Of a DNA stretch of 11,263 nt, positions 1-9,667 are shown piece after piece. The translations under genes and the position numbers were made by a program. The stretch spans positions 1 to 11,263 of the forward strand of contig JAQGLP010000392.1 of the NCBI GenBank assembly GCA_028292835.1, written 5' to 3'. The number at the start of each line of letters is the position of its first letter. Within the stretch, counting starts at the first letter, position 1. This stretch comes from Variovorax sp. Its GTDB lineage: Bacteria > Pseudomonadota > Gammaproteobacteria > Burkholderiales > Burkholderiaceae_C. Below the pieces are notes generated by a model. That model was not told the DNA's origin, made no database searches, and saw only the letters and a list, made by a program, of their open reading frames with translations.

Positions 1-282
1 GCCGTGCGGGGCGGCGCGCAGGCGGCGGGCCGCGCCATCGGCGGGCTGGCGCCGGGGCAGCAGGCGGACTTCATGGTGCTCGATGCCGGGCACGTCGCGC
101 TGCAGGGCCTCGCGGCCCCCGACATGCTCTCGGCCCATGTGTTCGCCAGCCACCGCACCTCCGCCATCGACGCCGTCTGGGTCGCCGGGCGGCCGCGCGT
201 GAGCGGCGGGCGCCACGCGCTGCATGAGGAAGCGACGGCCGGCTTCGTCGCCGCGCGGTCCCAGCTCCTCGGCCTTGCATGA
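1..282 (+). CDS. hutF: Formimidoylglutamate deiminase, C-terminal fragment (5' end outside window)
   Basis: This is the last 93 codons of an amidohydrolase-superfamily protein. The frame is open from base 1 and ends at TGA 280-282. The tail has the signature GGLAPGQQADFMVLD, the C-terminal beta-strand region of metal-dependent deaminases, followed by a segment (ASHRTSAIDAVWVAGRPRVSGGRH) typical of HutF. HutF converts N-formimidoylglutamate to N-formylglutamate and ammonia in the five-step histidine degradation route, in the cytoplasm. The assignment rests on this tail plus the complete hutG directly downstream, which uses HutF's product. The metal-binding residues lie upstream and are not visible. 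Another cytosine-deaminase-like amidohydrolase is the main alternative, but the hutG neighbour makes HutF much more likely. Confidence 0.85.
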   Translation, partial: AVRGGAQAAGRAIGGLAPGQQADFMVLDAGHVALQGLAAPDMLSAHVFASHRTSAIDAVWVAGRPRVSGGRHALHEEATAGFVAARSQLLGLA

Positions 283-334
283 ACCCACCCGCCGGCGACC
301 GGCACCCATCGACGCACGGACAAACACACACACC

Positions 335-1144
335 ATGACCTTCCACACCACCGAACCCCCATTCCGCTTTCGCGCCGGCACCCGCCCGCTGCTGATCTCG
401 ATGCCGCACGTCGGCACCCACGTGCCCCCGGCGCTTGCCGCGCGCTTCACCGACGAGGCACGCCAGGTGCCCGACACCGACTGGCACCTGGAGCGCCTCT
501 ATGACTTCGCCGACCAGCTTGGCGCCTCGGTGCTGGTCGCCACGCACTCGCGCTACGTGATCGACCTGAACCGCACGCCCGACGGCACGAGCCTCTACCC
601 GGGCCAGAGCGTCACGGGCCTGTGCCCCATCGACACCTTCGACGACACGCCGATCTACGCGGCCGGCGACGTGCCGGACGAGGCCGAGATCGCCGAACGC
701 CGCGCGGCGGTCTGGCAGCCCTACCACCGCCAGCTCGTCGACGAGCTCGCGCGCCTGAAAGCGGCGCACGGCACGGTCGCGCTGTGGGACGCGCACTCGA
801 TTCGCTCCGTGCTGCCGCGCTTCTTCGACGGCAGGCTGCCCGACCTGAACCTGGGCACGGCCAATGGCGCCAGTTGCGACCCGGCGCTGGCGCGGACGCT
901 GCTGGGCATCGCCGGGCAGGTGCCGGGCCACACCGCCGTGCTCAACGGCCGCTTCACCGGCGGCTACATCACGCGCCACCACGGCCGGCCGGGGCAGGGC
1001 GTGCATGCGGTACAGCTGGAGATGACGCAGTGCAGCTACATGCAGGAAGCGCTGCCCTTCGACTACCTGCCGGACGTCGCGGCCGGCGTGCAGCCGCACG
1101 TTCGGCGCCTGCTCGAAGCGGTGCTGGAGTTCGTCGAGGCCTGA
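335..1144 (+). CDS. hutG: N-formylglutamate deformylase (N-formylglutamate amidohydrolase)
   Basis: A 269-residue protein of the N-formylglutamate amidohydrolase family. It hydrolyses N-formylglutamate to glutamate and formate, the last step of the five-step histidine pathway, in the cytoplasm. Family motifs run in order: SMPHVGTHVP (residues 22-31), DTDWHLERLYDFA (47-59), THSRYVIDLNRTPDG (70-84), WDAHSIRS (151-158), and NGRFTGGYITRHHGRP (204-219) followed by HAVQLEMTQ. The length is normal for the family. The ATG at 335 was chosen because the only other in-frame ATG (224) would run 59 bases into hutF and add a low-complexity arginine/serine extension. No clear Shine-Dalgarno sequence precedes 335; the preceding bases are an ACACAC-rich stretch, so translation may depend on coupling to hutF 52 bases upstream. 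It appears to be the last gene of its operon. Confidence 0.93.
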   Translation: MTFHTTEPPFRFRAGTRPLLISMPHVGTHVPPALAARFTDEARQVPDTDWHLERLYDFADQLGASVLVATHSRYVIDLNRTPDGTSLYPGQSVTGLCPIDTFDDTPIYAAGDVPDEAEIAERRAAVWQPYHRQLVDELARLKAAHGTVALWDAHSIRSVLPRFFDGRLPDLNLGTANGASCDPALARTLLGIAGQVPGHTAVLNGRFTGGYITRHHGRPGQGVHAVQLEMTQCSYMQEALPFDYLPDVAAGVQPHVRRLLEAVLEFVEA

Positions 1145-1169
1145 GCGCCGCCACCCTCCATCGGCTCGC

Positions 1170-1205
1170 CCGAGGTGCAGGCGCCGCGCTTCGCCTGCCG
1201 GCTCG
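1170..1205 (+). other. GC-rich stem-loop between hutG and metH1
   Basis: GCAGGCG (1177-1183) pairs perfectly with CGCCTGC (1192-1198) around an 8-base loop. An outer CGAG (1171-1174) can pair with CTCG (1202-1205). It starts 26 bases after the hutG stop, so it may mark the 3' end of the hut transcript, but no U-tract follows and it does not qualify as a standard intrinsic terminator. The rest of 1145-1288 shows nothing I can name. Confidence 0.35.
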
Positions 1206-1288
1206 ACGCCCGCCGCCCGGCACGGCACGGCGAAGATTCATGGAAGTCCCGCCATCGCCCCACACACAGGTGGCGCGGCCTCGATTTC

Positions 1289-1301
1289 TACAATATCTGC
1301 C
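1289..1301 (+). promoter_or_regulatory. Putative -10 element of metH1, probably giving a leaderless mRNA
   Basis: TACAAT (1289-1294) matches the sigma-70 -10 consensus at five of six bases and ends seven bases before the ATG at 1302. A start site at the usual distance downstream of a -10 box falls on or next to the A of the start codon. There is no Shine-Dalgarno sequence in front of this gene, which fits leaderless translation. No good -35 hexamer is visible at 16-18 bases upstream, so the promoter call rests on the -10 box and its position. Confidence 0.5.
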
Positions 1302-2384
<1,083 letters not shown>

Positions 2385-2592
2385 GCCACCGGTTTCACGC
2401 GGCCTCAAGGCCTCAGCCGCCCCGCGGCACGTCGACAGTGCCTGTGTGAAGCGGGGATGAAAGGCATTGCCAAACGTAGCCCACGTGCACAGGGCGGCGG
2501 CGCCGCACGTTGTGGCAAGGGCGGGGGTGCCGACCGGACCGCAAGACCCCGGCCGACGCGAACGCCCCGATTGGCAAAGGAACATAACGCTC

Positions 2593-3369
2593 ATGAAAAA
2601 CTTCGCACAACGCTGGATCAGCCTCGGCGTCCTCGCCCTGGCGCTGCCGCTGGCCGCCGCCGCCCAGGAGGCCTACACGCGCGACGAGGTCAACCTGCGC
2701 GCCGGACCGTCGGCCGACTACCCGCTGGTCGCGCGGCTCGGGCCGGGCCAGCCGCTGAACGTCGTCGGCTGCACCAGCGATTACGGCTGGTGCGACGTGG
2801 TGCTGCCCGACGGGCTGCGCGGCTGGGCGGCGGCGTCGCGCCTGGAGTACTCCTACCGCGGCGAGGGCGTGCCGCTGGCCACCTACGGCGCGACCCTGGG
2901 GGTGCCGATCGTCGGATTTGCCATCGGCAGCTACTGGGGTGAGCATTACCGCGACCGTCCCTGGTATGGCGAGCGACGCTGGTGGGGCGGCCGCCCGCCG
3001 CCGCAACAGGGCTGGCGTCAACCGTCGCCCGCCTATGGCGGCGGAGGCTGGGTACCGCCTCCGCAGCCGGCCTGGACGCCGCCGCCCCGGCAGCAACAGC
3101 CGGCCTGGCAAGGCCGCCCGCCGGGCGCCGGCTACGGACAGCAGCAGCCCGGCTACCCCTACGATGCGGGAGCCGGCTACCGGCCGGACCGGGGCGAGCG
3201 CCCCCACAACGTGCCGGGCGCGGGGGTCCGCATGCCCGCGCAGACGGTGCCGGTTCCCGTGCCTGTCCCGGTGCCGGTGCCCGGCCCGCAGTACCAGGCG
3301 CCGCAGCCGCGCAGTCCGAACGCCTTTCCGGGTCCGTTCGACAAGCCGCGTTCGATCGACCTGCCCTGA
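2593..3369 (+). CDS. Secreted SH3-like domain protein with a proline/glycine/tyrosine-rich tail
   Basis: A 258-residue protein with an N-terminal signal peptide: MKNFAQR, a hydrophobic run, then AAAAQ with cleavage likely near residue 24-26. Residues about 28-85 resemble a bacterial SH3 domain (SH3b/YgiM-like): VNLRAGPSADYPLVARLGPG, a cysteine pair (Cys60, Cys67) that could form a disulfide after export, and the closing GWAAASRLE. A short hydrophobic, glycine-containing stretch (98-114) follows. The remaining half is low-complexity and rich in Pro, Gly, Tyr, Trp and Gln, including six Val-Pro repeats (219-230). Such proteins usually act in the periplasm or cell envelope; no enzymatic residues are seen and the function is unknown. 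The ATG at 2593 is preceded by AAAGGA and is the only start giving a clean signal peptide. The gene converges on the LysR gene with a 12-base gap. Confidence 0.78.
   Translation: MKNFAQRWISLGVLALALPLAAAAQEAYTRDEVNLRAGPSADYPLVARLGPGQPLNVVGCTSDYGWCDVVLPDGLRGWAAASRLEYSYRGEGVPLATYGATLGVPIVGFAIGSYWGEHYRDRPWYGERRWWGGRPPPQQGWRQPSPAYGGGGWVPPPQPAWTPPPRQQQPAWQGRPPGAGYGQQQPGYPYDAGAGYRPDRGERPHNVPGAGVRMPAQTVPVPVPVPVPVPGPQYQAPQPRSPNAFPGPFDKPRSIDLP
3247..3282 (+). repeat. Six Val-Pro codon-pair repeats
   Basis: Twelve codons alternate valine and proline (residues 219-230 of the SH3-like protein). Synonymous codons vary (GTG/GTT/GTC with CCG/CCC/CCT), so the repeat is conserved at protein level more than at DNA level. 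It probably forms an extended, rigid linker and may vary in copy number between strains. Confidence 0.8.
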
Positions 3370-3381
3370 GACCGCGCGCGC

Positions 3382-4269
3382 TCAGGCCTTGTCGCGCGCC
3401 ATCAGCGCCACGAAGCGCTGCGCGCCCAGGCCGAGCGGGCGCTCCCGCGACCACACCACGTCCACCCACAGGTCGAGCCCGTTGGACAGGTTCTCGAACG
3501 CGATCTCGACCAGCGCGCCCGTCTCGACGTGCGGCCGCGCGAAATTGCGCGGCAGCCAGCCCCAGCCGACGCCGGCGGTGATCAGGCTGAGCGCCGCCAG
3601 CGCGTTGTCGGTGCGCCAGACCTGGCGCGCGTAGACGAAGCGCGGGTCGCTGCTGGCCAGGTTGCGCCCGGCCACGACGACCTGGCGCGTCGTTGTCAGG
3701 TGCTGCTCGCGCAGGCGGCCGCCGGCGGCGACCAGCACCGGGTGGGTCGGCGCGATGACGGCGACCAGGGTCTCGCTCGCCACTTCCTGGAAGCCTTCGC
3801 GCCCGTCCAGGCTTGGGCGCTCGAACACCAGCGCGAGCTGTGCGCGGCCGCTGTGCAGCAGCGCCAGCGCGTCGGCCTGCGGCGCGGCCAGCACCTCCAC
3901 CTCCAGCAGCGGATGCTCCCGTGCCAGCGCGGCCAACGGCGCGCTCCACGGCGCCGCCAGCAGTTCCGGCGCGATGGCCAGCGTAAGCCGGCTTTCGAGC
4001 CCGTGCGTCAGTTCGAGCGCCTGCACCTGCAACTGCCTGAGCTGCGCGGCCAGCAGCCGGGCCTGTGGCTCCAGCGAGCGCGCGGCAGCGGTCGGGCGCG
4101 GCTCGCGGCCGCCACGGTCGAACAGCGGCAGGTCGAGTTCGGCCTCGAGCTGGGCGATCGCCATGCTGACCGCCGAAGGCACGCGCCGCAGCGAGCGGGC
4201 GGCCGCCGAGAACGAGCCGTGGTCGAGCACGGCCAGGAACACCTGCACGCTGTCGCTGGAAAAACTCAT
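3382..4269 (-). CDS. LysR-family transcriptional regulator, probable regulator of the divergent PACE transporter
   Basis: A 295-residue protein with the LysR layout: an N-terminal winged helix-turn-helix (about residues 6-65, with VFLAVLDHGSFSAAARSL, recognition helix around VPSAVSMAIAQLEAEL, then LPLFDR) and a C-terminal effector-binding domain of periplasmic-binding-protein fold (about 90-290). The length is normal. The start at 4269 puts the HTH at the usual distance from the N-terminus. It is transcribed divergently from the PACE transporter across a 96-base AT-rich gap containing a T-N11-A box, the standard arrangement for a LysR regulator controlling its neighbour and itself. The efflux gene AceI is likewise controlled by a LysR regulator, AceR, in Acinetobacter, which supports the pairing. 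The effector is unknown. Confidence 0.9.
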   Translation of the reverse strand: MSFSSDSVQVFLAVLDHGSFSAAARSLRRVPSAVSMAIAQLEAELDLPLFDRGGREPRPTAAARSLEPQARLLAAQLRQLQVQALELTHGLESRLTLAIAPELLAAPWSAPLAALAREHPLLEVEVLAAPQADALALLHSGRAQLALVFERPSLDGREGFQEVASETLVAVIAPTHPVLVAAGGRLREQHLTTTRQVVVAGRNLASSDPRFVYARQVWRTDNALAALSLITAGVGWGWLPRNFARPHVETGALVEIAFENLSNGLDLWVDVVWSRERPLGLGAQRFVALMARDKA

Positions 4270-4276
4270 GAACGAC

Positions 4277-4317
4277 TATCAGAAAAACTGAAAGGAGACG
4301 ACTTTATATATCAGAAA
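4277..4317. promoter_or_regulatory. LysR-type operator and divergent promoter region
   Basis: TCAG-N5-CTGA (4279-4291) is a perfect 13-base dyad of the T-N11-A form expected for LysR regulators, starting ten bases upstream of the lysR start codon. TATCAGAAA occurs at 4277-4285 and again at 4309-4317, exactly 32 bases apart, about three helical turns on one face of the DNA, as expected for a recognition site and an activation site. Between them, TTTATATA (4303-4310) is a plausible -10 region. The position allows both autoregulation of lysR and control of the PACE gene. Which strand the AT-rich box serves cannot be decided from sequence alone. Confidence 0.6.
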
Positions 4318-4365
4318 GACACACATAGAGTCACCTTCGAACCGATCAGTACAGGAACCGAATCC

Positions 4366-4803
4366 ATGCAAGGGCTCAAGCGCCGCGCCGTCTACATCAC
4401 GCTCTACGAGGGGCTCGCCATCGTCTCGGCCAGCGCGGGGCTGGCGCTGATGTCGGGCCAGAACCTGGGCCATTCGGGCGTGATGGCCACGGCGGCGTCC
4501 GCCATCGCGGTGGTCTGGAACTTCGTTTTCAACGCGCTGTTCGAGCGCTGGGAGTCGCGCCAGGCGGTGCGCGGGCGCGGCCTGCGCCGCCGCGTTGCCC
4601 ACGCCATCGGCTTCGAGGGCGGGCTGGTCGCGTTCCTGGTGCCGATGTTCGCCTGGTGGCTGGGCGTGAGCCTGTGGCAGGCGCTGGTGATGGACCTGGG
4701 GCTGGCGGGGTTCTTCCTGGTCTACACCTTCGTCTTCAACTGGGGCTTCGACCGGGTGTTCGGCCTGCCGGCGTCGGCAACGGGAGCGGCGCAACCGGCC
4801 TAA
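4366..4803 (+). CDS. PACE-family multidrug/polyamine efflux transporter (AceI-like)
   Basis: A 145-residue inner-membrane protein with four predicted transmembrane helices, made of two tandem two-helix units as in the Proteobacterial Antimicrobial Compound Efflux family. All four family motifs are present: RAVYITLYE (7-15) with the membrane-embedded acidic residue Glu15, WNFVFNALFE (51-60), RVAHAIGFEGG (76-86) and YTFVFNWGFD (120-129). Family members exchange protons for chlorhexidine and short-chain diamines; the substrate here is not known. The start ATG has AGGAA (4353-4357) eight bases upstream, and no earlier in-frame start exists downstream of the lysR operator. The gene is divergent from a LysR regulator. 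Its TAA stop overlaps the likely -10 box of the downstream riboswitch. Confidence 0.92.
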   Translation: MQGLKRRAVYITLYEGLAIVSASAGLALMSGQNLGHSGVMATAASAIAVVWNFVFNALFERWESRQAVRGRGLRRRVAHAIGFEGGLVAFLVPMFAWWLGVSLWQALVMDLGLAGFFLVYTFVFNWGFDRVFGLPASATGAAQPA

Positions 4804-4806
4804 AAT
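4801..4806 (+). promoter_or_regulatory. Putative -10 box for the SAH riboswitch-metH transcript, overlapping the PACE stop codon
   Basis: TAAAAT matches TATAAT at five of six bases and includes the TAA stop of the transporter gene. A start site 7-8 bases downstream would fall at about 4813-4814, the first base of the aptamer's outer helix, so the transcript would begin with the riboswitch. No good -35 is visible 16-18 bases upstream, inside the transporter's coding end. Readthrough from the transporter promoter is also possible. Confidence 0.45.
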
Positions 4807-4812
4807 CGGCGG

Positions 4813-4892
4813 CTCCCGAGGAGCGTTGCAGCGCGGCCGCCTTCCCGTAAGGAAGGCCGCGTCAGGCTCGGGATGGAACCGCAACGACGCTC
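4813..4892 (+). promoter_or_regulatory. S-adenosylhomocysteine (SAH) riboswitch aptamer
   Basis: The sequence has the conserved core of the SAH riboswitch: CCCGAGGAGCGTTGC (4815-4829), a variable hairpin, CAGGCTCGGG (4863-4872) and CAACGACGCTC (4882-4892). It folds as that class requires. Helix one pairs 4814-4820 with 4867-4873 (seven pairs). A hairpin pairs 4832-4838 with 4855-4861, with further pairs inside. A pseudoknotted helix pairs 4821-4825 with 4888-4892 and 4826-4829 with 4881-4884. This class binds SAH, the toxic by-product of SAM-dependent methylation, and commonly precedes ahcY or metH in beta- and gammaproteobacteria, switching expression on. It ends 30 bases before the metH start codon. 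Confidence 0.9.
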
Positions 4893-4921
4893 GCCTGTCC
4901 CCCCAAGTTTCGCAGGTGAGC
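4889..4921 (+). promoter_or_regulatory. Riboswitch expression platform: anti-Shine-Dalgarno helix of metH
   Basis: GCTCGCCTG (4889-4897) can pair over nine consecutive positions with CAGGTGAGC (4913-4921), with one G-U wobble and a 15-base loop. The 3' strand contains the whole ribosome-binding site of metH (AGGTGAG, 4914-4920). Its 5' strand reuses 4889-4892, which belongs to the pseudoknot helix of the bound aptamer. The two folds are mutually exclusive: with SAH bound the ribosome site is free, without it the site is covered. This is inferred from base pairing only. Confidence 0.65.
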
Positions 4922-4922
4922 C

Positions 4923-7690
<2,768 letters not shown>

Positions 7691-7694
<4 letters not shown>

Positions 7695-8128
7695 GCGCGG
7701 GCGCTTCCTCTTCTTCCTCCGCGCCGGCGGGCGGACTGGGCCGCGAGCTGCTGTCGTTCGCGCTCGTCGGCATCGCCGGGCTCGCGGTCGACGTGGCCGT
7801 GCTGTACGCGTTGGCGCCGTGGCTGGGCTGGTACGGCGCGCGCGTCGTGTCGTTCTGGGCGGCGGCGAGCGCCACCTGGGCGCTCAACCGGCGCTTCACC
7901 TTCGCCCACCGCGCGGGGGCCGGCGGCTCGATCGGGCGCGAGTACCTGGCGTACCTGGCCACCATGCTGGGCGGCGCGGTCGTGAACTACGGCGCCTACG
8001 CGCTCGCGCTGCACTGGCTGCACGTGCCCGGGGCCGCCGCCCTCGGCGTGGCGCTGGGCAGCCTGGCCGGCATGGGAGTGAACTTCCTGTCGGCGCGCTT
8101 CCTGGTGTTCAGGGGAGGCGGCTCATGA
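7691..8128 (+). CDS. GtrA-family membrane protein
   Basis: A 145-residue protein of the GtrA family with four hydrophobic helices (about residues 20-42, 47-66, 86-108, 114-136). Typical features are the FALVGIAGLAVDVAVLYAL opening, the basic NRRFTF segment after helix two (66-71) and the mirrored NFLSARFLVFR near the C-terminus. Family members are thought to flip or move polyprenyl-linked sugars or to serve cell-surface polysaccharide synthesis; no glycosyltransferase is adjacent, so the role is open. The GTG at 7691 was chosen because it overlaps the metH stop (GTGA) and is followed by a short Ser/Ala-rich lead before helix one; no strong Shine-Dalgarno precedes it, which suggests translational coupling. 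It also overlaps the next gene by four bases. Confidence 0.85.
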
Positions 8129-9042
8129 AGGCTGCATTGACGCACGTGCGCGACAAACTCGCCGCGCCGCTGCGCCCGCTCGCGCCCCTGTGGCACGCCG
8201 GCAAGCTCTGGAGCGATGCCGACGGCCTGCGCATGAGCGCGGCCATGTCCTTCTACGGCATCCTGAGCCTGGCGCCGCTGCTGGTGCTGCTTGTGGCCCT
8301 GCTCGGCTGGTGGCTCGACCGGAATTTCGTCGAGACGCGGCTGGTCGGCGAAATCCAGGCACTGGTCGGCCGCAGCGCCGCGGAGACCATCAAGGGGGCC
8401 ATCGCCAGCGCCCAGCAGCCCAGGCAAGGCATCATCGCCTCGCTGATCGCCTTCGGCCTCCTGCTGTCGGGCGCGACCGGCGTGTTCGTCGAACTGCAGT
8501 CGGCCATCGAGCACATCTGGCGCCACGGCGGCGAGCCGGTCGGCAAGCTGCCGTGGTGGCACACCGCGTCGCTGCGCCTGCGCGGCCTGGGCTACGTGCT
8601 GGCGTTCGGCTTCCTGCTGCTGGTGTCGCTGGCCGCGACCACCGCGCTCAACCTGGTCACCAGCTGGGGCGGCGACTGGATGCCGCTCAAGCCGCTGCTG
8701 CGCCTGCTCGACGAGGGGGTGTCGTTCGCGCTCATCACGGGCCTCTTCGCCGCGCTGATGCGCCTGAGCAGCGGGCCGAAGCCTCGGCTGCGCCACCTGC
8801 TCATGGGCGGCGCAGTGGGCGCCGTCCTGTTCACGCTCGGCAAGCACGTGCTGGCGTACTACCTCTCGACCGCGGCCGTGGTGTCGGCCTACGGCGCGGC
8901 GGGATCGCTGGTGGTGCTGCTGATGTGGATCTATTTCTCGGCGGCGATCCTGCTGTTCTCGGCCGGCTGCGCGCGGGCGCTGGCGGACGACGCCGTGGCG
9001 CGCCGGCTCGAGTCGATCAAGGCGGCTTCAACGGCTTCCTGA
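8125..9042 (+). CDS. YihY/BrkB-family inner-membrane protein
   Basis: A 305-residue integral membrane protein of the YihY/BrkB family, formerly confused with ribonuclease BN. Six hydrophobic helices are visible near residues 42-64, 103-125, 153-175, 197-215, 226-246 and 257-281. Family signatures are AAMSFYGILSLAPLL (39-53) in helix one, and STAAVVSAYGAAGSLVVLL followed by WIYFSAAILLFSAG in the last helix region. The biochemical role of the family is not established. The ATG overlaps the gtrA stop (ATGA) and is preceded by AGGGGAGG (8111-8118), a strong Shine-Dalgarno. It is the last gene of the metH-gtrA-yihY run and converges on fdxA. Confidence 0.88.
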   Translation: MKAALTHVRDKLAAPLRPLAPLWHAGKLWSDADGLRMSAAMSFYGILSLAPLLVLLVALLGWWLDRNFVETRLVGEIQALVGRSAAETIKGAIASAQQPRQGIIASLIAFGLLLSGATGVFVELQSAIEHIWRHGGEPVGKLPWWHTASLRLRGLGYVLAFGFLLLVSLAATTALNLVTSWGGDWMPLKPLLRLLDEGVSFALITGLFAALMRLSSGPKPRLRHLLMGGAVGAVLFTLGKHVLAYYLSTAAVVSAYGAAGSLVVLLMWIYFSAAILLFSAGCARALADDAVARRLESIKAASTAS

Positions 9043-9064
9043 CGCCGCCAGGGTGCTGCGATGA

Positions 9065-9083
9065 GGGCCCGTAGCGCGGGCCC
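9065..9083. terminator. GC-rich hairpin between convergent yihY-like gene and fdxA
   Basis: GGGCCCG (9065-9071) pairs perfectly with CGGGCCC (9077-9083) around a five-base loop. It lies in the 102-base gap between two converging genes, where a bidirectional terminator is expected. No T-run follows on either strand, so it may work poorly alone or act as a 3'-end stabilising stem. Confidence 0.4.
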
Positions 9084-9144
9084 GGGGCGGCGCGGGCCAG
9101 GGTAGGGCGCTGCCACGGCGTCCCGGGCGATGGCTCGGAAGCGC

Positions 9145-9462
9145 TCAGATGCCGGCGAGCTTGTCCTTCCCGTCCTTCCAGCGCTCGGCGTCGGGCAGCG
9201 GCGCCTTGCGCTTGGTGATGACGGGCCAGCCTCTCGACAGACGTTCGTTCAGCGCCAGGAAAGGCTCGAACTCCGCAGGCAGATCGACATCGGCATGGAT
9301 GGCGTTGACCGGACATTCGGGGATGCAGACGGCGCAGTCGATGCATTCGTCCGGATCGATGACGAGGAACTGCGGACCCTCGTGAAAGCAGTCCACCGGG
9401 CAGACGTCGACGCAGTCGGTGTATTTGCAGTGGATGCAGGCGTCGGTGACGACGTGGGTCAT
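9145..9462 (-). CDS. fdxA: 7Fe ferredoxin FdxA ([3Fe-4S][4Fe-4S])
   Basis: A 105-residue soluble ferredoxin aligning along its length with Azotobacter vinelandii ferredoxin I. Cysteines Cys9, Cys17 and Cys50 match the [3Fe-4S] ligands and Cys21, Cys40, Cys43 and Cys46 the [4Fe-4S] ligands; Cys12 and Cys25 are the extra non-ligand cysteines common in this family. The C-terminal extension (LPDAERWKDGKDKL) is also typical. It carries electrons in the cytoplasm; its partners here are unknown. The ATG at 9462 was chosen because the family begins MTHVVT and GAGGAG lies just upstream; an in-frame upstream ATG would add 73 non-conserved residues. It is divergent from the Rieske oxygenase gene, 272 bases away, so a functional link is possible, but FdxA is also a common stand-alone housekeeping gene. 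Confidence 0.95.
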   Translation of the reverse strand: MTHVVTDACIHCKYTDCVDVCPVDCFHEGPQFLVIDPDECIDCAVCIPECPVNAIHADVDLPAEFEPFLALNERLSRGWPVITKRKAPLPDAERWKDGKDKLAGI

Positions 9463-9539
9463 GGCGGGCTCCTCGAAATTGGACGGCGGGCAGGGAAGGA
9501 CGGCTGCGCGCTCCGGAAGGGCGTGCTGGATGCTCCATT

Positions 9540-9579
9540 GATGTAGCGAATGCAACATGAATGTTAAGCGAATGCTACA
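9540..9579 (-). promoter_or_regulatory. Putative fdxA promoter with dyad and direct-repeat operator
   Basis: On the minus strand TTAACA (9567-9562) and TACATC (9545-9540) form a possible -35/-10 pair with a 16-base spacer; the -10 is weak. The same stretch holds a perfect inverted repeat TGTAGC/GCTACA (9542-9547 and 9574-9579), a central AACAT-GA-ATGTT dyad (9554-9565), and the direct repeat AGCGAATGC at 9545-9553 and 9567-9575, 22 bases apart. This nested symmetry in an AT-richer island suggests a regulator-binding site, identity unknown. Confidence 0.45.
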
Positions 9580-9667
9580 CAAACATCGCAGTCCCGGCAA
9601 AGGTTCCGGCGACACCACCGGCGATTGGTAGAAACACCAGGCTTGCAGCGGTCCTCCATCAGAATTA

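Noticed and set aside
224..334. Earlier ATG for hutG at 224
   Set aside because: It would overlap hutF by 59 bases and add an Arg/Ser/Pro-rich stretch absent from the family.
2399..2420. GCGGC/GCCGC stem after the homocysteine-module gene as a terminator
   Set aside because: The stem has only five pairs, a large loop and no T-run; such pairs are common by chance at this GC content.
2385..2592. Small genes or a promoter in the gap before the SH3-like gene
   Set aside because: The open frames there have no conserved features, and I see no convincing -35/-10 pair; only the AAAGGA ribosome site near 2576-2581 is supported.
3529..4365. Long upstream extension of the PACE frame through the lysR gene
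   Set aside because: The family starts at the ATG at 4366, which has its own Shine-Dalgarno. The extension is antisense to lysR and crosses its operator.
2593..4803. Mobile element carrying the three genes between the metH halves
   Set aside because: No transposase, integrase, flanking direct repeats or terminal inverted repeats are visible at the edges, and base composition is like the neighbours.
4832..4861. The strong hairpin after the PACE gene as an intrinsic terminator
   Set aside because: It sits at the position of the variable hairpin of the SAH aptamer, with conserved core sequence on both sides and no T-run.
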